Below, piece after piece: positions 7,956 through 17,700 of a stretch of 64,000 nt of DNA (position 1 is its first letter; every line of letters starts with the position of its first letter). Origin of the DNA: Chitinophaga rupis (GTDB lineage Bacteria > Bacteroidota > Bacteroidia > Chitinophagales > Chitinophagaceae); the NCBI RefSeq assembly GCF_900109685.1, contig NZ_FOBB01000001.1, positions 310,001 to 374,000 on the forward strand, read 5' to 3'. Under the pieces are notes generated by a model. The model saw nothing but the letters and a program-made list of their open reading frames with translations. It ran no database searches and was not told where the DNA came from. Both the position numbers and the translations under genes were made by a program.

Positions 7956-10388
7956 ATGACTATTTCTTACAATTGGCTTTGTGAATATTTGCCGGTACAG
8001 CCCTCACCGGAGGATTTGTCTGTTATATTAACGCGTATAGGCCTGGAAGTGGAAAGCCTGGAAAAATTTGAATCCGTAAAAGGCAGCCTGGAAGGGCTGG
8101 TGATAGGCGAAGTGCTGACAGCCGTACAACACCCGAACGCAGATAAGCTGAAACTGACCACCGTAAATACTGGCGGCCCGGAACCGCTGAACATTGTATG
8201 CGGCGCACCTAATGTAGCCGTAGGCCAGAAAGTGGTGGTAGCCCCCATTGGTGCTACTATTTACCCACTAAGCGGTGAGCCCATGACCATGAAAAAGGCA
8301 AAGATCCGTGGGGAAGAAAGCCAGGGCATGATCTGCGCAGAAGATGAAATTGGGCTGGGCAGCAGCCATGCCGGCATACTGGTGCTGGATGCAGCCTTAC
8401 AACCCGGTACCCCTGCCCGCGAAATATTTAAGCCCGTACAGGACTGGATATACGAAATTGGCCTTACCCCCAACCGTATGGATGCCATGAGCCATATAGG
8501 CGTGGCCCGGGATGTATGCGCCTATTATAATAACCTGGAAAATACCCGCCAGTACCAGGCTAAGCTGCCCGTAATACCGGAGCTGCCTAAAGCAGCCACC
8601 CCATTATCCATTAGCGTTAGTGTGGAAAACACAGCTGCCTGCCCCCGCTACGCCGGTGTATCCATTACCGGGGTGCAAACCGCCCCCTCACCGGACTGGC
8701 TGCGTAATAAATTATTAGCCATCGGGGTACGGCCTATTAATAATATAGTAGACATTACCAATTTTATACTGCACGAAACCGGGCAGCCCCTGCATGCTTT
8801 TAATGCAGATGCTATTACCGGCAGTAAAGTGATTGTAAAGAACCTGCCTGCCGGAACGCCCTTTGTAACGCTGGACGGCAAGGAACGTAAGCTGGATGCT
8901 GCAGACCTTATGATCTGCAACGGCAACAGTGAACCCATGTGCATAGCCGGCGTATTTGGCGGCCTGCACTCCGGGGTAACTGATACCACGCACAACATTT
9001 TCCTGGAAAGCGCCTGCTTTACCGGCACGGGCATCCGCGCCTCCTCTTTCCGGCACGGCCTGCGTACAGATGCCGCTACCCGTTTTGAGAAAGGAGTGGA
9101 TATATCCAATGCCGTATTTGTACTGCAACGCGCTGCCGCTCTTATTTGTGAGCTGGCCGGTGGTAAGATTGCGTCAGAAATAACAGACGTTTACCCGCAG
9201 GCCAAACCTAAAACGGAAGTAACCGCTACCTGGGCTTATATTAAAAAGCTGAGCGGCAAGGAATACAGCAAAGAGAAGATCAGTAACATATTAGCCAGCC
9301 TGGGTTTTGAAATACTGGCGGAAACACCCGAGCACCTGAAGGTAAATGTACCCTACAGCAAACCGGATATTTCCATACCTGCCGATATTGTAGAAGAAAT
9401 AATGCGTATCGATGGCCTGGATAATGTGGAGATCCCCTCCCAGGTGCTTATTACCCCGGCCATTACGGCCAGGCCGGACCGGGAAACGGTACGCGAAAAA
9501 ATAGCCGGTTACCTGGCAGGCAACGGTTTTAATGAAATATTCACCAACTCCATTACCAACAGCAAATATTTTACGCCGGAAGTGCTGGAGCGCACGGTAA
9601 AAATGATTAACAACCTCAGCGCAGACCTGGATGTAATGCGCCCCTCCATGCTGGAAACCGGCCTGGAAAGCATAGCTTATAACCTGAACCGCAAAAATGA
9701 GGACCTGCTGTTCTTTGAATTTGGTAAAACCTACGCCACTACCGGCCAGGGCCAATACCAGGAAACGGAGCACCTATGCCTGTACCTTACCGGCCGTAAA
9801 AGACCGGAAAGCTGGTTATACGAAGCCGCCCCGGTAGATTTTTATTTCATGAAAGGATATGTAGGCAATGTGCTGGCCCAGCTGGGCATCCGCTCATTAC
9901 AATGGGCAGAGCTGGAAGTGGACGGGCTGCAATTTGCCTGGCAGATAAATGGTAACGGCCAGGCCCTGGTACAGTTGGGCGCCGTATCCGGCCCCAGGCT
10001 GAAGCAGTTTGATATTAAGCAGCCGGTATGGTTTGCCGATATTAACTGGCAGGCTGTTTTGGCCGCTTTACCAAAAAAGGATACCTTTTACAGCGAAATT
10101 CCGAAATTCCCGGCCGTACGCAGGGACCTGGCGCTGGTGCTGGACAAACAGGTACGGTTTGCGGATGTGGAAGCCGCTGCGCGCACCGTGAAATCCTCAC
10201 TACTGCAACATATCAATTTGTTTGACGTTTTTGAAAGCGAAAAGCTGGGGGCCAACAAGCGCTCTTACGCAGTAAGCTTTACCTTCCAGGATACGCAGAA
10301 AACGCTTACAGATAAAGAAATAGATGCCGTAATGGACAAGCTGGTAAAAACTTTTGAAACACAACTGCAGGCGCAGATAAGAAAGTAA
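7956..10388 (+). CDS. pheT: Phenylalanyl-tRNA synthetase beta subunit
   Basis: This is the beta subunit of the alpha2-beta2 enzyme that charges tRNA-Phe. The ATG at 7956 gives 810 residues beginning MTISYNWLCEYL, the normal N-terminus. An upstream in-frame ATG at 7905 would add 17 non-conserved residues. Domains in order are the EMAP/tRNA-binding domain (about 40-150, with NADKLKLTTVN), B3/B4 editing (about 205-395), B5 (about 405-475), the catalytic-like core (about 480-690), and the C-terminal FDX-ACB anticodon-binding domain (about 715-808, FPAVRRDLALVLD). pheS is not adjacent. A coiled-coil gene, zapA and rny follow on the same strand. Confidence 0.97.
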   Translation: MTISYNWLCEYLPVQPSPEDLSVILTRIGLEVESLEKFESVKGSLEGLVIGEVLTAVQHPNADKLKLTTVNTGGPEPLNIVCGAPNVAVGQKVVVAPIGATIYPLSGEPMTMKKAKIRGEESQGMICAEDEIGLGSSHAGILVLDAALQPGTPAREIFKPVQDWIYEIGLTPNRMDAMSHIGVARDVCAYYNNLENTRQYQAKLPVIPELPKAATPLSISVSVENTAACPRYAGVSITGVQTAPSPDWLRNKLLAIGVRPINNIVDITNFILHETGQPLHAFNADAITGSKVIVKNLPAGTPFVTLDGKERKLDAADLMICNGNSEPMCIAGVFGGLHSGVTDTTHNIFLESACFTGTGIRASSFRHGLRTDAATRFEKGVDISNAVFVLQRAAALICELAGGKIASEITDVYPQAKPKTEVTATWAYIKKLSGKEYSKEKISNILASLGFEILAETPEHLKVNVPYSKPDISIPADIVEEIMRIDGLDNVEIPSQVLITPAITARPDRETVREKIAGYLAGNGFNEIFTNSITNSKYFTPEVLERTVKMINNLSADLDVMRPSMLETGLESIAYNLNRKNEDLLFFEFGKTYATTGQGQYQETEHLCLYLTGRKRPESWLYEAAPVDFYFMKGYVGNVLAQLGIRSLQWAELEVDGLQFAWQINGNGQALVQLGAVSGPRLKQFDIKQPVWFADINWQAVLAALPKKDTFYSEIPKFPAVRRDLALVLDKQVRFADVEAAARTVKSSLLQHINLFDVFESEKLGANKRSYAVSFTFQDTQKTLTDKEIDAVMDKLVKTFETQLQAQIRK

Positions 10389-10394
10389 TGGTTC

Positions 10395-10466
10395 AATGTG
10401 CTAATGTGCCGGTTAGTATCTAAATGGTCCTTAACAAAAACCAGCATATCAGCACATCATCAGATT
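10395..10466 (-). repeat. Dispersed intergenic repeat, third copy (inverted)
   Basis: On the minus strand this reads TGCTGGTTTTTGTTAAGG, about 14 variable bases, then ACCGGCACATT, matching the two copies at 3533-3664. The outer arms (ATGTGCTAATGTGCCGGT and its near complement, 3 mismatches in 18) can pair into a long hairpin with a loop of about 26 bases. It lies between pheT and the coiled-coil gene. Confidence 0.65.
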
Positions 10467-10470
10467 AATA

Positions 10471-10779
10471 ATGGCTCTGGAGCAACACATACAACGCATT
10501 GAAGAAAAGCTGCAACTGCTGCTGAAAAAGCTGCAACAGGAGCAGGCGGAAAATGCGTGGCTGAAGGAGCAGCTGCAGCACCAGCAGCAGGAAGCGCGTA
10601 CGCAGCAGCAAACCATTATTCAGCTGGAACAAAAGCTGCACCTGGCCAAAATAGCCACGGTAGCAGCCGGGCCGCCCGCCTCACCGGAAGAGGATGAGGA
10701 CTTTAAAAAGGAAATGCGCACCAGGATCAACGACTATATAAAAGAAATAGACCGTTGTATAGCATTATTAAACAGTTAG
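10471..10779 (+). CDS. Small coiled-coil protein upstream of zapA (ZapB-like role possible)
   Basis: The 102-residue protein has heptad-type helices from about residue 3 to 62, rich in Q, E, K and L (HIQRIEEKLQLLLKKLQQEQ). A short P/A linker (AGPPASPEEDED) follows, then a second helix (KKEMRTRINDYIKEIDRCIALL). No signal peptide or membrane segment is present. It is not a family I can name with certainty. Its size, its coiled coil and its position 25 bases before zapA suggest a division-associated ZapB-like partner, which is an inference from context. It is likely cotranscribed with zapA. Confidence 0.75.
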   Translation: MALEQHIQRIEEKLQLLLKKLQQEQAENAWLKEQLQHQQQEARTQQQTIIQLEQKLHLAKIATVAAGPPASPEEDEDFKKEMRTRINDYIKEIDRCIALLNS

Positions 10780-10804
10780 CCGGGAAAAGTGTTAATTAGT
10801 AGTT

Positions 10805-11098
10805 ATGGAACAACTGATTCCTGTAAATATAGTAGTGGCAGACCGCTCTTACCGGATTAAGATCAAACCGGAAGAAGAAGAAGCCGTACGCCGCATCATG
10901 AAAGAGGTGAATGACAAGATCATTGAGTTCAAAACGGCCTATGCCGGTAAAGACCTCCAGGATTACATTGCCATGGCGCTGATCATGTACGCTACCCACC
11001 CTGTTACCAGTGGCGGAAAGGCACAGGCAGAAGGAGCCCCCTATTTACAGGAAAAATTGCAAAGGCTGGAAGCACTGTTGGATGAGCAGTTGAAATGA
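10805..11098 (+). CDS. zapA: Cell division protein ZapA
   Basis: The 97-residue protein is a Z-ring associated factor that bundles FtsZ filaments at midcell. It shows the ZapA pattern: an N-terminal beta part (LIPVNIVVADRSYRIKIKPEEEEAVRRIMKEVNDKI) followed by a helical part with the KDLQDYIAMALIMYA segment, and a C-terminal coiled-coil helix (YLQEKLQRLEALLDEQL). The length fits the family. The zapA-rny neighbourhood is common in Bacteroidota. The upstream coiled-coil gene is 25 bases away. Confidence 0.9.
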   Translation: MEQLIPVNIVVADRSYRIKIKPEEEEAVRRIMKEVNDKIIEFKTAYAGKDLQDYIAMALIMYATHPVTSGGKAQAEGAPYLQEKLQRLEALLDEQLK

Positions 11099-11285
11099 TG
11101 TGTGGTTTTTTGATTGTGTTGGGATCTTTTGAGAAAATAGATTAACAGGGAGTAATATAAATTTATTTCATTAATTCGTAACCAACTGAAATAAAGCAGC
11201 TTAATTACTTACCATTTCGTTAAAGAAGTTGTAAAACAGGCCATTTACACTGTTCTGCATACCCGCACATCGCACATCTGCACAT

Positions 11286-11302
11286 TATTTTTGTTATTTT
11301 CG
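11286..11302 (+). promoter_or_regulatory. Candidate rny promoter (-7 elements)
   Basis: TATTTTTG (11286-11293) matches TAnnTTTG, and TATTTTCG (11295-11302) overlaps it as a near match. Start of transcription near 11300-11309 would give a leader of about 70-78 bases before the rny ATG. No clear TTTG -33 box is seen. Confidence 0.4.
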
Positions 11303-11310
11303 CGCGTCAA

Positions 11311-11346
11311 GTTCTACCACCTCCTTAAAAAGGCGGTGACGAAGAA
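11311..11346 (+). ncRNA. Hairpin in the rny leader
   Basis: The leader folds as CACC-U-CCUU-AAA-AAGG-C-GGUG: two 4-bp helices around a single mismatch, capped by a 3-base loop, with an outer UUC/GAA closure. It lies about 32 bases before the rny ATG. I do not recognise it as a known riboswitch or as 6S RNA. A leader element that RNase Y or another factor acts on is possible but only inferred. Confidence 0.4.
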
Positions 11347-11377
11347 TGCAATATATATTCAATTTTAAATTTTTTGT

Positions 11378-12943
11378 ATGGATACAACTGTAATAACGAC
11401 AATAGCCGCGGTGGTGGCATTGGTAATTGGAATAGTGTTAGGTAAGGTGATATTTGCCAAAAACACGCAGCAGAAGATACAGGATGCAGAGCAACAGGCC
11501 CAGAAGATCATAAGTGATGCCCAGATAAGTGCAGAGAACCTGAAAAAAGACAGATTACTGGAAGCCAAGGAAAAATATCTGCAGTTAAAAACGGAGCATG
11601 AAAAGGAAGTGTTGCAGCGTAATCAGAAGCTGGCCGATTCGGAGAACCGCATTAAGCAGAAAGAGTTAGGCCTGAACCAGAAGAATGAGCAGCTGCAGAA
11701 ACAGGTACAGGAAAATGAAGCCATTAAGGAAAACCTGAACCGGCAGATGGAGCTGGTAGCCATTAAACGCAATGACCTGGAAAAACACCAGGAAGAGCAT
11801 ATCCGCCGCCTGGAAAAAGTAGCCGGCCTTACCGCAGAAGAAGCCAAGCACCAGCTGGTGGAAAGCCTGAAGGAAGAAGCCCGCAGCCAGGCACTGGCCC
11901 ACATCCAGGAGATTATTGAAGACGCCAAGAGCAAGGCCAATAAAGAAGCAAAGAAGATTATTATACAATCCATCCAGCGTACGGCAGCTGAGCAAACCAT
12001 TGAAAATGCCATTACCGTATTTAACCTGGAAAGCGATGAAATTAAAGGCCAGATCATTGGCCGTGAAGGCCGTAACATACGCGCCATTGAAGCAGCTACC
12101 GGTGTAGACCTGATCGTGGATGATACCCCGGAAGCCATCGTATTATCATCCTTCGATCCCCTGCGCAGGGAAATAGCCCGCCTCTCCCTTCAGCGCCTGG
12201 TACAGGACGGCCGTATACACCCCGCCCGTATTGAGGAAGTAGTAGAAAAAACCAAGAAACAGCTGGAAGAGCAGGTAATGGACATTGGTGAAAGAACCGT
12301 GATAGAGCTGGGCATCCATGGCCTGCATAAAGAGCTGGTACGCCTGGTAGGTAAAATGCGTTTCCGTTCCTCTTACGGACAAAACCTGCTCATGCACTCC
12401 AAAGAAACCGCTAACCTGTGTGGTGTAATGGCCGCAGAGCTGGGCCTGAACCCCAAACTGGCCAAACGCGCCGGCCTGCTGCACGACATTGGTAAAGTAC
12501 CCGATGAAGAAACAGAGCTGAGCCATGCCCTTTTAGGCGCCAAGCTGTGTGAAAAATACGGCGAGCATGCTGCCGTAGTGAACGCCGTAGGCGCCCACCA
12601 CGATGAAATGGAAATGCAGTATGTGATTTCCCCCATTGTGCAGGCCTGTGATGCTATCAGCGGCGCCCGCCCCGGTGCACGCCGTGAAATTATGCAGAGC
12701 TACCTGCAGCGTATCAAAGACCTGGAAAACCTGGCCCTGGCCCACGACGGTGTGGAAAAAGCCTACGCCATACAGGCCGGCCGCGAGCTGCGCGTAATTG
12801 TTGAAAGTGATAAAGTAACGGACAGCGATGCAGACCGCCTCTCTTTTGATATTGCTACCAAAATTCAAACGGAAATGCAGTACCCCGGACAGATCAAAGT
12901 AACGGTGATCCGCGAAAAACGCGCCGTGAACGTAGCCCGGTAA
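11378..12943 (+). CDS. rny: Ribonuclease Y
   Basis: This is a membrane-anchored endoribonuclease that starts mRNA decay. Of 521 residues, an N-terminal membrane helix (about 5-25, [20 protein letters not shown]) is followed by a long coiled coil (about 28-195), a KH RNA-binding domain (about 210-275, [27 protein letters not shown]) and an HD hydrolase domain (about 330-430) with metal-binding LLHDIGKV (about 368) and HH at [10 protein letters not shown]. The length matches the family. It is preceded by a leader with a hairpin and followed by an intrinsic terminator. Confidence 0.97.
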   Translation: MDTTVITTIAAVVALVIGIVLGKVIFAKNTQQKIQDAEQQAQKIISDAQISAENLKKDRLLEAKEKYLQLKTEHEKEVLQRNQKLADSENRIKQKELGLNQKNEQLQKQVQENEAIKENLNRQMELVAIKRNDLEKHQEEHIRRLEKVAGLTAEEAKHQLVESLKEEARSQALAHIQEIIEDAKSKANKEAKKIIIQSIQRTAAEQTIENAITVFNLESDEIKGQIIGREGRNIRAIEAATGVDLIVDDTPEAIVLSSFDPLRREIARLSLQRLVQDGRIHPARIEEVVEKTKKQLEEQVMDIGERTVIELGIHGLHKELVRLVGKMRFRSSYGQNLLMHSKETANLCGVMAAELGLNPKLAKRAGLLHDIGKVPDEETELSHALLGAKLCEKYGEHAAVVNAVGAHHDEMEMQYVISPIVQACDAISGARPGARREIMQSYLQRIKDLENLALAHDGVEKAYAIQAGRELRVIVESDKVTDSDADRLSFDIATKIQTEMQYPGQIKVTVIREKRAVNVAR

Positions 12944-12957
12944 TTGCTAAAAGGATA

Positions 12958-13000
12958 ATAAAAAAGTCCCGTTTGCCACCTGGTGAACGGGGCTTTTTTT
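12958..13000 (+). terminator. Intrinsic terminator after rny
   Basis: Arms AAAAAGTCCCGTT and AACGGGGCTTTTTTT pair around a short loop (TGCCACCTGGTG), followed by a T-run, directly after the rny stop. Confidence 0.85.
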
Positions 13001-13039
13001 ATGCAGGAATTTGTAGCTTAGCCTAAATATTGTTTACCC

Positions 13040-13855
13040 ATGTTCAACCGCCCTTACCTATACCTGGCTGTTATAACAGTAATGGCCATATTCTCCTGTG
13101 GAAAGTCCGATAACCCGCAACCGCAAACACCGCCGGTGGATAGCCTGAACGCTAAATTCCTGCTGCCTGTAAGCCATGGATTTTATAGCAGCACCGGACC
13201 GGTGATGTTCAGTCCCGGGGGTAGTACCATGATGGGGTTATCTTACCTGAACGGGCGCCCGAATGTGCGCACAGGCGGATTGCTGGCCATAGCCACCAGT
13301 GGTGGCTTTAGCTATATATTCAGCACGCTGGTGTATGATACAGCGGTGTATAATGGCAACAATGTTACCCTTACCACCCATTACCACGGAACTAATGTTA
13401 TTATGGATCCCAACCAGCGTAACCTGCTGCTGGAAAACGGCCGGTTAAAACGTATTGTCAAAGCCCCGGATACCACCTATTTTTACTACAACGCTAAAAA
13501 TCAGCCCATCAAAACGGAAACGTTCAGCCGTAGTGTACATATTACCCGCAGCTTTGTTTTTGACAACAGCGGCAACCTGCAAAGCGTAAAAAGCAGCAGC
13601 ACTTCCCGGTACGATGAGCAGGTTATTTCCCAGGAGGAGGAAACCTTTACCGGTTATGATAATAAGCCCAACCCGCTGAAAGGCCTTTGGTTATGGGATG
13701 ATCTTTATTACCGTACCGTATCAGCCAACAACTTCTCCGGTTATACCTACACACAAAGCATTCTGCAAAACGGACAGGTAGTGGGGAATAGCCATCAGCA
13801 ATCCACCATCCCCCTGTTTTATACGGCTACCGGGCAGCTGGATTGTACCCGCTAA
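13040..13855 (+). CDS. Hypothetical lipoprotein
   Basis: The 271-residue protein has a lipoprotein signal peptide: a hydrophobic run (YLYLAVITVMAIFSC) with the lipidated Cys at about residue 20, then a Pro-rich linker (NPQPQTPPVD). The rest looks beta-rich, with many short Tyr/Thr strands and a segment (YFYYNAKNQPIKTETFSRS) recalling YD/RHS-like repeats. I cannot assign a family. Similar small lipoproteins are common in Bacteroidota. It sits alone after the rny terminator and 62 bases before the DUF1080 gene. Confidence 0.75.
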   Translation: MFNRPYLYLAVITVMAIFSCGKSDNPQPQTPPVDSLNAKFLLPVSHGFYSSTGPVMFSPGGSTMMGLSYLNGRPNVRTGGLLAIATSGGFSYIFSTLVYDTAVYNGNNVTLTTHYHGTNVIMDPNQRNLLLENGRLKRIVKAPDTTYFYYNAKNQPIKTETFSRSVHITRSFVFDNSGNLQSVKSSSTSRYDEQVISQEEETFTGYDNKPNPLKGLWLWDDLYYRTVSANNFSGYTYTQSILQNGQVVGNSHQQSTIPLFYTATGQLDCTR

Positions 13856-13917
13856 CTTTCATAGAAATGCTTATCTTAAGGCATTGTGAATCATTAATTC
13901 CTTAACTAAGCAGCATC

Positions 13918-14544
13918 ATGAAAAAATTCACGTCATTACGCTACTGCCTGAACGCCGGGTTGCTGGCCATCACTTTATTATGCCTTGCCACCAATACCCA
14001 GGCGCAGAAAACACAAGCCTTGTTCAACGGGAAGAACCTGGATGGCTGGAAAATTTACGGAACAGAAAAATGGTATGTGGAAGATGGCTTCCTGGTATGT
14101 GAAAGCGGCCCGGATAAAGAGTATGGTTACCTGGGTACTGAAAAAGAGTACAAAGATTTTGAGCTTACCGTGGAATTTAAGCAGGAGGCCAATGGCAACA
14201 GCGGCGTATTTTTCCACTCCAGTATAGAAGGCACTAAAATTACCGGCTGGCAGGCAGAGGTAGCCCCGCCCAACATGCACACCGGCGGTATCTATGAATC
14301 TTACGGGCGTGGATGGCTGATACAGCCCACGGCCGATAAGGAGCAATACCTGAAAATGGGAGAATGGAATACCATGAAAGTGAAAGTAAAGGGCAACGAA
14401 GTAACCACCTGGCTTAACGGGCATGAAATGATCACTTTAACCGATGAAAAAATCGGCGCCCGCAGCGGGCAGATCGCCTTACAGATCCATTCCGGGGGCG
14501 GCATCAAAGTAAGGTGGCGCAATATCCGCATCCGCACCCTGTAA
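13918..14544 (+). CDS. DUF1080 protein (3-keto-disaccharide hydrolase family), single domain
   Basis: The 208-residue protein has a signal peptide (cleavage after about NTQAQ, residue 30) and one laminin-G-like DUF1080 domain. The hallmark LFNGKNLDGWKIYG opens the domain, followed by the acidic strand DFELTVEFK and NSGVFFHS, and the closing KVRWRNIRIRTL. Characterised members of this Pfam family hydrolyse 3-keto-glycosides; this protein's own substrate is unknown. It is probably periplasmic. A strong terminator follows, so it is separate from the downstream SusC/SusD genes, although both likely act on sugars. Confidence 0.92.
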   Translation: MKKFTSLRYCLNAGLLAITLLCLATNTQAQKTQALFNGKNLDGWKIYGTEKWYVEDGFLVCESGPDKEYGYLGTEKEYKDFELTVEFKQEANGNSGVFFHSSIEGTKITGWQAEVAPPNMHTGGIYESYGRGWLIQPTADKEQYLKMGEWNTMKVKVKGNEVTTWLNGHEMITLTDEKIGARSGQIALQIHSGGGIKVRWRNIRIRTL

Positions 14545-14562
14545 TCCTTCAGTATATTCTCA

Positions 14563-14628
14563 AACAGCACACAATCGGCCGCGAGCGGCCTGTTCCTTTT
14601 GGATCAGCTTGTGTGCTGTTTTTTTGTT
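14563..14628 (+). terminator. Intrinsic terminator after DUF1080 gene
   Basis: A perfect 12-bp stem, AACAGCACACAA (14563-14574) with TTGTGTGCTGTT (14609-14620), encloses a smaller GGCCGC/GCGGCC hairpin. It is followed by TTTTTGTTTT. Confidence 0.9.
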
Positions 14629-14632
14629 TTCT

Positions 14633-14652
14633 AAATGCAATCGTTTGCATTT
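14633..14652. promoter_or_regulatory. LacI-type operator upstream of susC
   Basis: Near-perfect palindrome AAATGCAATC|GTTTGCATTT (one asymmetric pair) with the central CG typical of LacI-family operators. The TTTG at 14644-14647 fits a Bacteroidota -33 box, and TATCTTGA at 14667-14674 follows at 19 bases as a -7 box. A bound repressor would therefore cover the promoter. Related sites lie at 23034, 23133 and 28872. Confidence 0.7.
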
Positions 14653-14674
14653 TCCATAGAAATAGCTATCTTGA
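14644..14674 (+). promoter_or_regulatory. Candidate susC promoter
   Basis: A -33 TTTG (14644-14647), a 19-base spacer and a -7 TATCTTGA (14667-14674, one or two mismatches to TAnnTTTG). Transcription would start near 14681, leaving a leader of about 78 bases. The -33 element lies inside the LacI-type palindrome. Confidence 0.55.
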
Positions 14675-14758
14675 GGTACGCGTTACTGTTAAATAGTGTT
14701 AAAACTTGTAGACATTTTTGAACCAAACCGCTAATCGTTAAATAGAAATTCACACGGT

Positions 14759-17700
14759 ATGAAGAACTTGTTACAAACGGGGGGACTGTTGCTGCTTTTG
14801 CTATGCCACCACCTCGTCATCCACGCACAAAACACCACCACCATTCAGGGAAAAGTTACAGATGCCAAATCCGGCGCACCGCTGCCGGGAGTAACCGTGT
14901 CTGTAAAAGGTAAATCTGCCGGCGCCCAAACCGATGGGCAGGGTAGCTATAAGCTGCAGGTGCCTGCCGGCGGCACTACACTGGTGTTCTCTTTTATCGG
15001 CTACCTGTCACAGGAACAGGCTATTAATGGCCGCTCCAGCGTTGATATTCAGCTGGCCGAAGATCTTAAGAAGCTGGAAGAAGTGGTAGTAGTAGGTTAT
15101 GGCGCCCAAAAGAAAAAGGACGTAACCGGCGCTATTGCCTCTATTAATGCCAAATCCATACAGGAAGTATCTGTTACCAACCCGCAACAGGCGTTGCAGG
15201 GCCGCGTAGCAGGTATTGATGTATTGATCAACAGTAACAAACCCGGGGATGAGCCCCGCGTGCGTGTACGTGGTAACCGCTCCATTACTGCGGGTAATGA
15301 TCCCTTGTACATTGTAGATGGTATTCCATATGCAGGCAATCTGAATGATCTTAACCCTTCTGATATTGCCTCCATGGATGTGCTGAAAGATGCCTCTGCT
15401 ACCGCCATCTACGGTTCCCGCGGGGCCAACGGCGTTATCCTGGTAACTACACAAAGAGGTAAATCCTCTTCTCCGGTACGCGTTACCTATAATGCGGACT
15501 ATGGTATTATTAAGGCCCTGGGCGAATCAGATATGATGGATGCAACACAGTACACCAACATGCGCCGGGAAGCCAACCGCACCATTGGCAAGTATAATGA
15601 TAACAATCCCGATTCTTCCGATGCCGCCGTTTTTAATGCCACCGAATACGCCAATATTAAAAGAGGTGTAAATACCGACTGGCAAAAGCTGCTGCTCTCT
15701 TCCGGCTGGCAAACCTCCCATAACCTGGGTGTATCCGGCGGTTCAGAAAAAACCAAGTATGCGGCCAGCCTGGGATATTTTAAACAACAGGGCGTATTCA
15801 AGCTGCAAAGCTATGAGCGCTATAACCTGCATGTGAACCTGGACCAGGAGATCAGTAAACGTGTACGCGCAGGCATATCCTTACTGGGCACTTACAGCAA
15901 ACGCCGGGGCGAAACCTATAACGGCATGAGCGCAGCGTTAAAAATGCTGCCCATTGCAGATCCGTATGATGCCAATGGTAACCTGATCATACTGCCCACC
16001 GGCGATAGCCAGCAACCCAATGCCCTGCTGGATTATGTGCCCGGCAACCGCGTAGAGGACCGCAACCGCTTCCGCCTGTTCACCAGCCTGTATGGCGAAG
16101 TGGATATTATAGATGGGCTTAAATACCGCCTGAACGTAGGCCCGGATATTCAGCAAAGCAACTACGGCCTTTTCCAGGGTAAGAACAATACCGACCTGCT
16201 GATAGGCGGCGGCGATGCTACTGCCCAGAAGACCAACTATACTACGCTGGCTTACACGGTAGAAAACCTTTTAACCTATAACAAAGTAATACATCAGAAA
16301 CATAACATTGGCGTTACTGCCCTGTATAGCGTACAACGCCAGCGGGAAGATTCCAGCAACGCCAGCGTAAGAGGCATCCCTGTAGAAGCGCAGCAGTTCT
16401 ACAACCTGGACGAAGCAGGTAACGTAACAGCACTGGGCAGCCAGCTAGGCACCTGGACCATCCTCTCCTACATGGGCCGTATTAACTACGGGTTTGATGA
16501 CCGTTACCTGGTAACCTTAACCCTGCGTGCAGATGGCTCCTCCCGCTTTGCGCCCGGTAAGCAATGGGGCTATTTCCCTTCCGTGGCCGTTGCCTGGAAC
16601 ATGACCAATGAAAATTTCATGAAATCCGTTGCCTGGCTGGATAACCTGAAACTACGCGCCAGCTATGGTAAAATAGGCAACACCGGTATTCCTCCCTATG
16701 CTACTCAGGGCTCACTGTTACGCAGCCCTTATTCCTATAACAACAAGGGCGTGCTGGGTTACCTGCCCAACCAGCTGCGTAATCCCAATCTTACCTGGGA
16801 AACTACCAGCTCTGTGAACGCAGGTTTTGATTTCAGCGTGTTTAAAGGCCGTGTAACCGGTAGTGTGGATTGGTACCGCCAGAAAACCAGCGACCTGCTG
16901 TTAAACAAGCTGCTGCCCATCAGCAATGGCTTTGGCTCTGTGCTGGTGAATGTGGGTGAAACCCAGAACTCAGGTGTGGAAATTGCTTTGTCCACCGCCA
17001 TTATCCAGAATCCCAATGGTTTTAACTGGAACATGGATGTAAACTTCTTTACCAACCGTGAAAAAATACTTTCCTTAGGCAATGGCGCAAAAAGCGATCC
17101 GGGTAATGCCTGGTTCATTGGCAAGCCTATCACGGTGTACTACGATTATCAGAAAGTAGGCATCTGGCAAACCGAAGCAGAAGCGCAGGTATACCAGCAG
17201 CACCAGGGCGAGATACGCCTGAACGATGTGAATAATGATAAAAAGCTGGACGCCAATGACCGCGTGATCCTGGGCTCCCAGCAGCCGGATTGGTCCGGTG
17301 GTATGACGCAGCGCTTCTCCTGGAAAGGCATAGACCTCTCCATTGTAGCATTTGCACGTATAGGCGGTATGGTTAAAAGTGATTTTTACCAGAACTACAA
17401 TACCCTGTTCGGCCGTTACAATAACCTGGATGTAAACTACTGGACACCATCTAACCCAACCAATGAGTTTCCACGTCCTAACCGTAACCAGGAGCGGCCT
17501 AATAACTACACCTCGCTCAGCTATTTTGATGGTTCTTTCTTCAAGATCCGCAACATCGGTGTTGGTTACAACCTACCGGAAGGTTTAATGAAACGCTGGG
17601 GTATGCAGGCATTGCGCGTGCATGCGGATGTGAAACAACCGCTGATCATAGCGCCTTACCGCCAGAAATACAAAGGCATTGACCCGGAAGATGTGACCAC

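Noticed and set aside
11099..11285. 6S RNA between zapA and rny
   Set aside because: zapA is next to 6S RNA in some bacteria, but no long open-bubble hairpin can be drawn here.
13040..13855. RHS/YD-repeat protein
   Set aside because: One or two Tyr-rich segments recall YD repeats, but there is no regular repeat.
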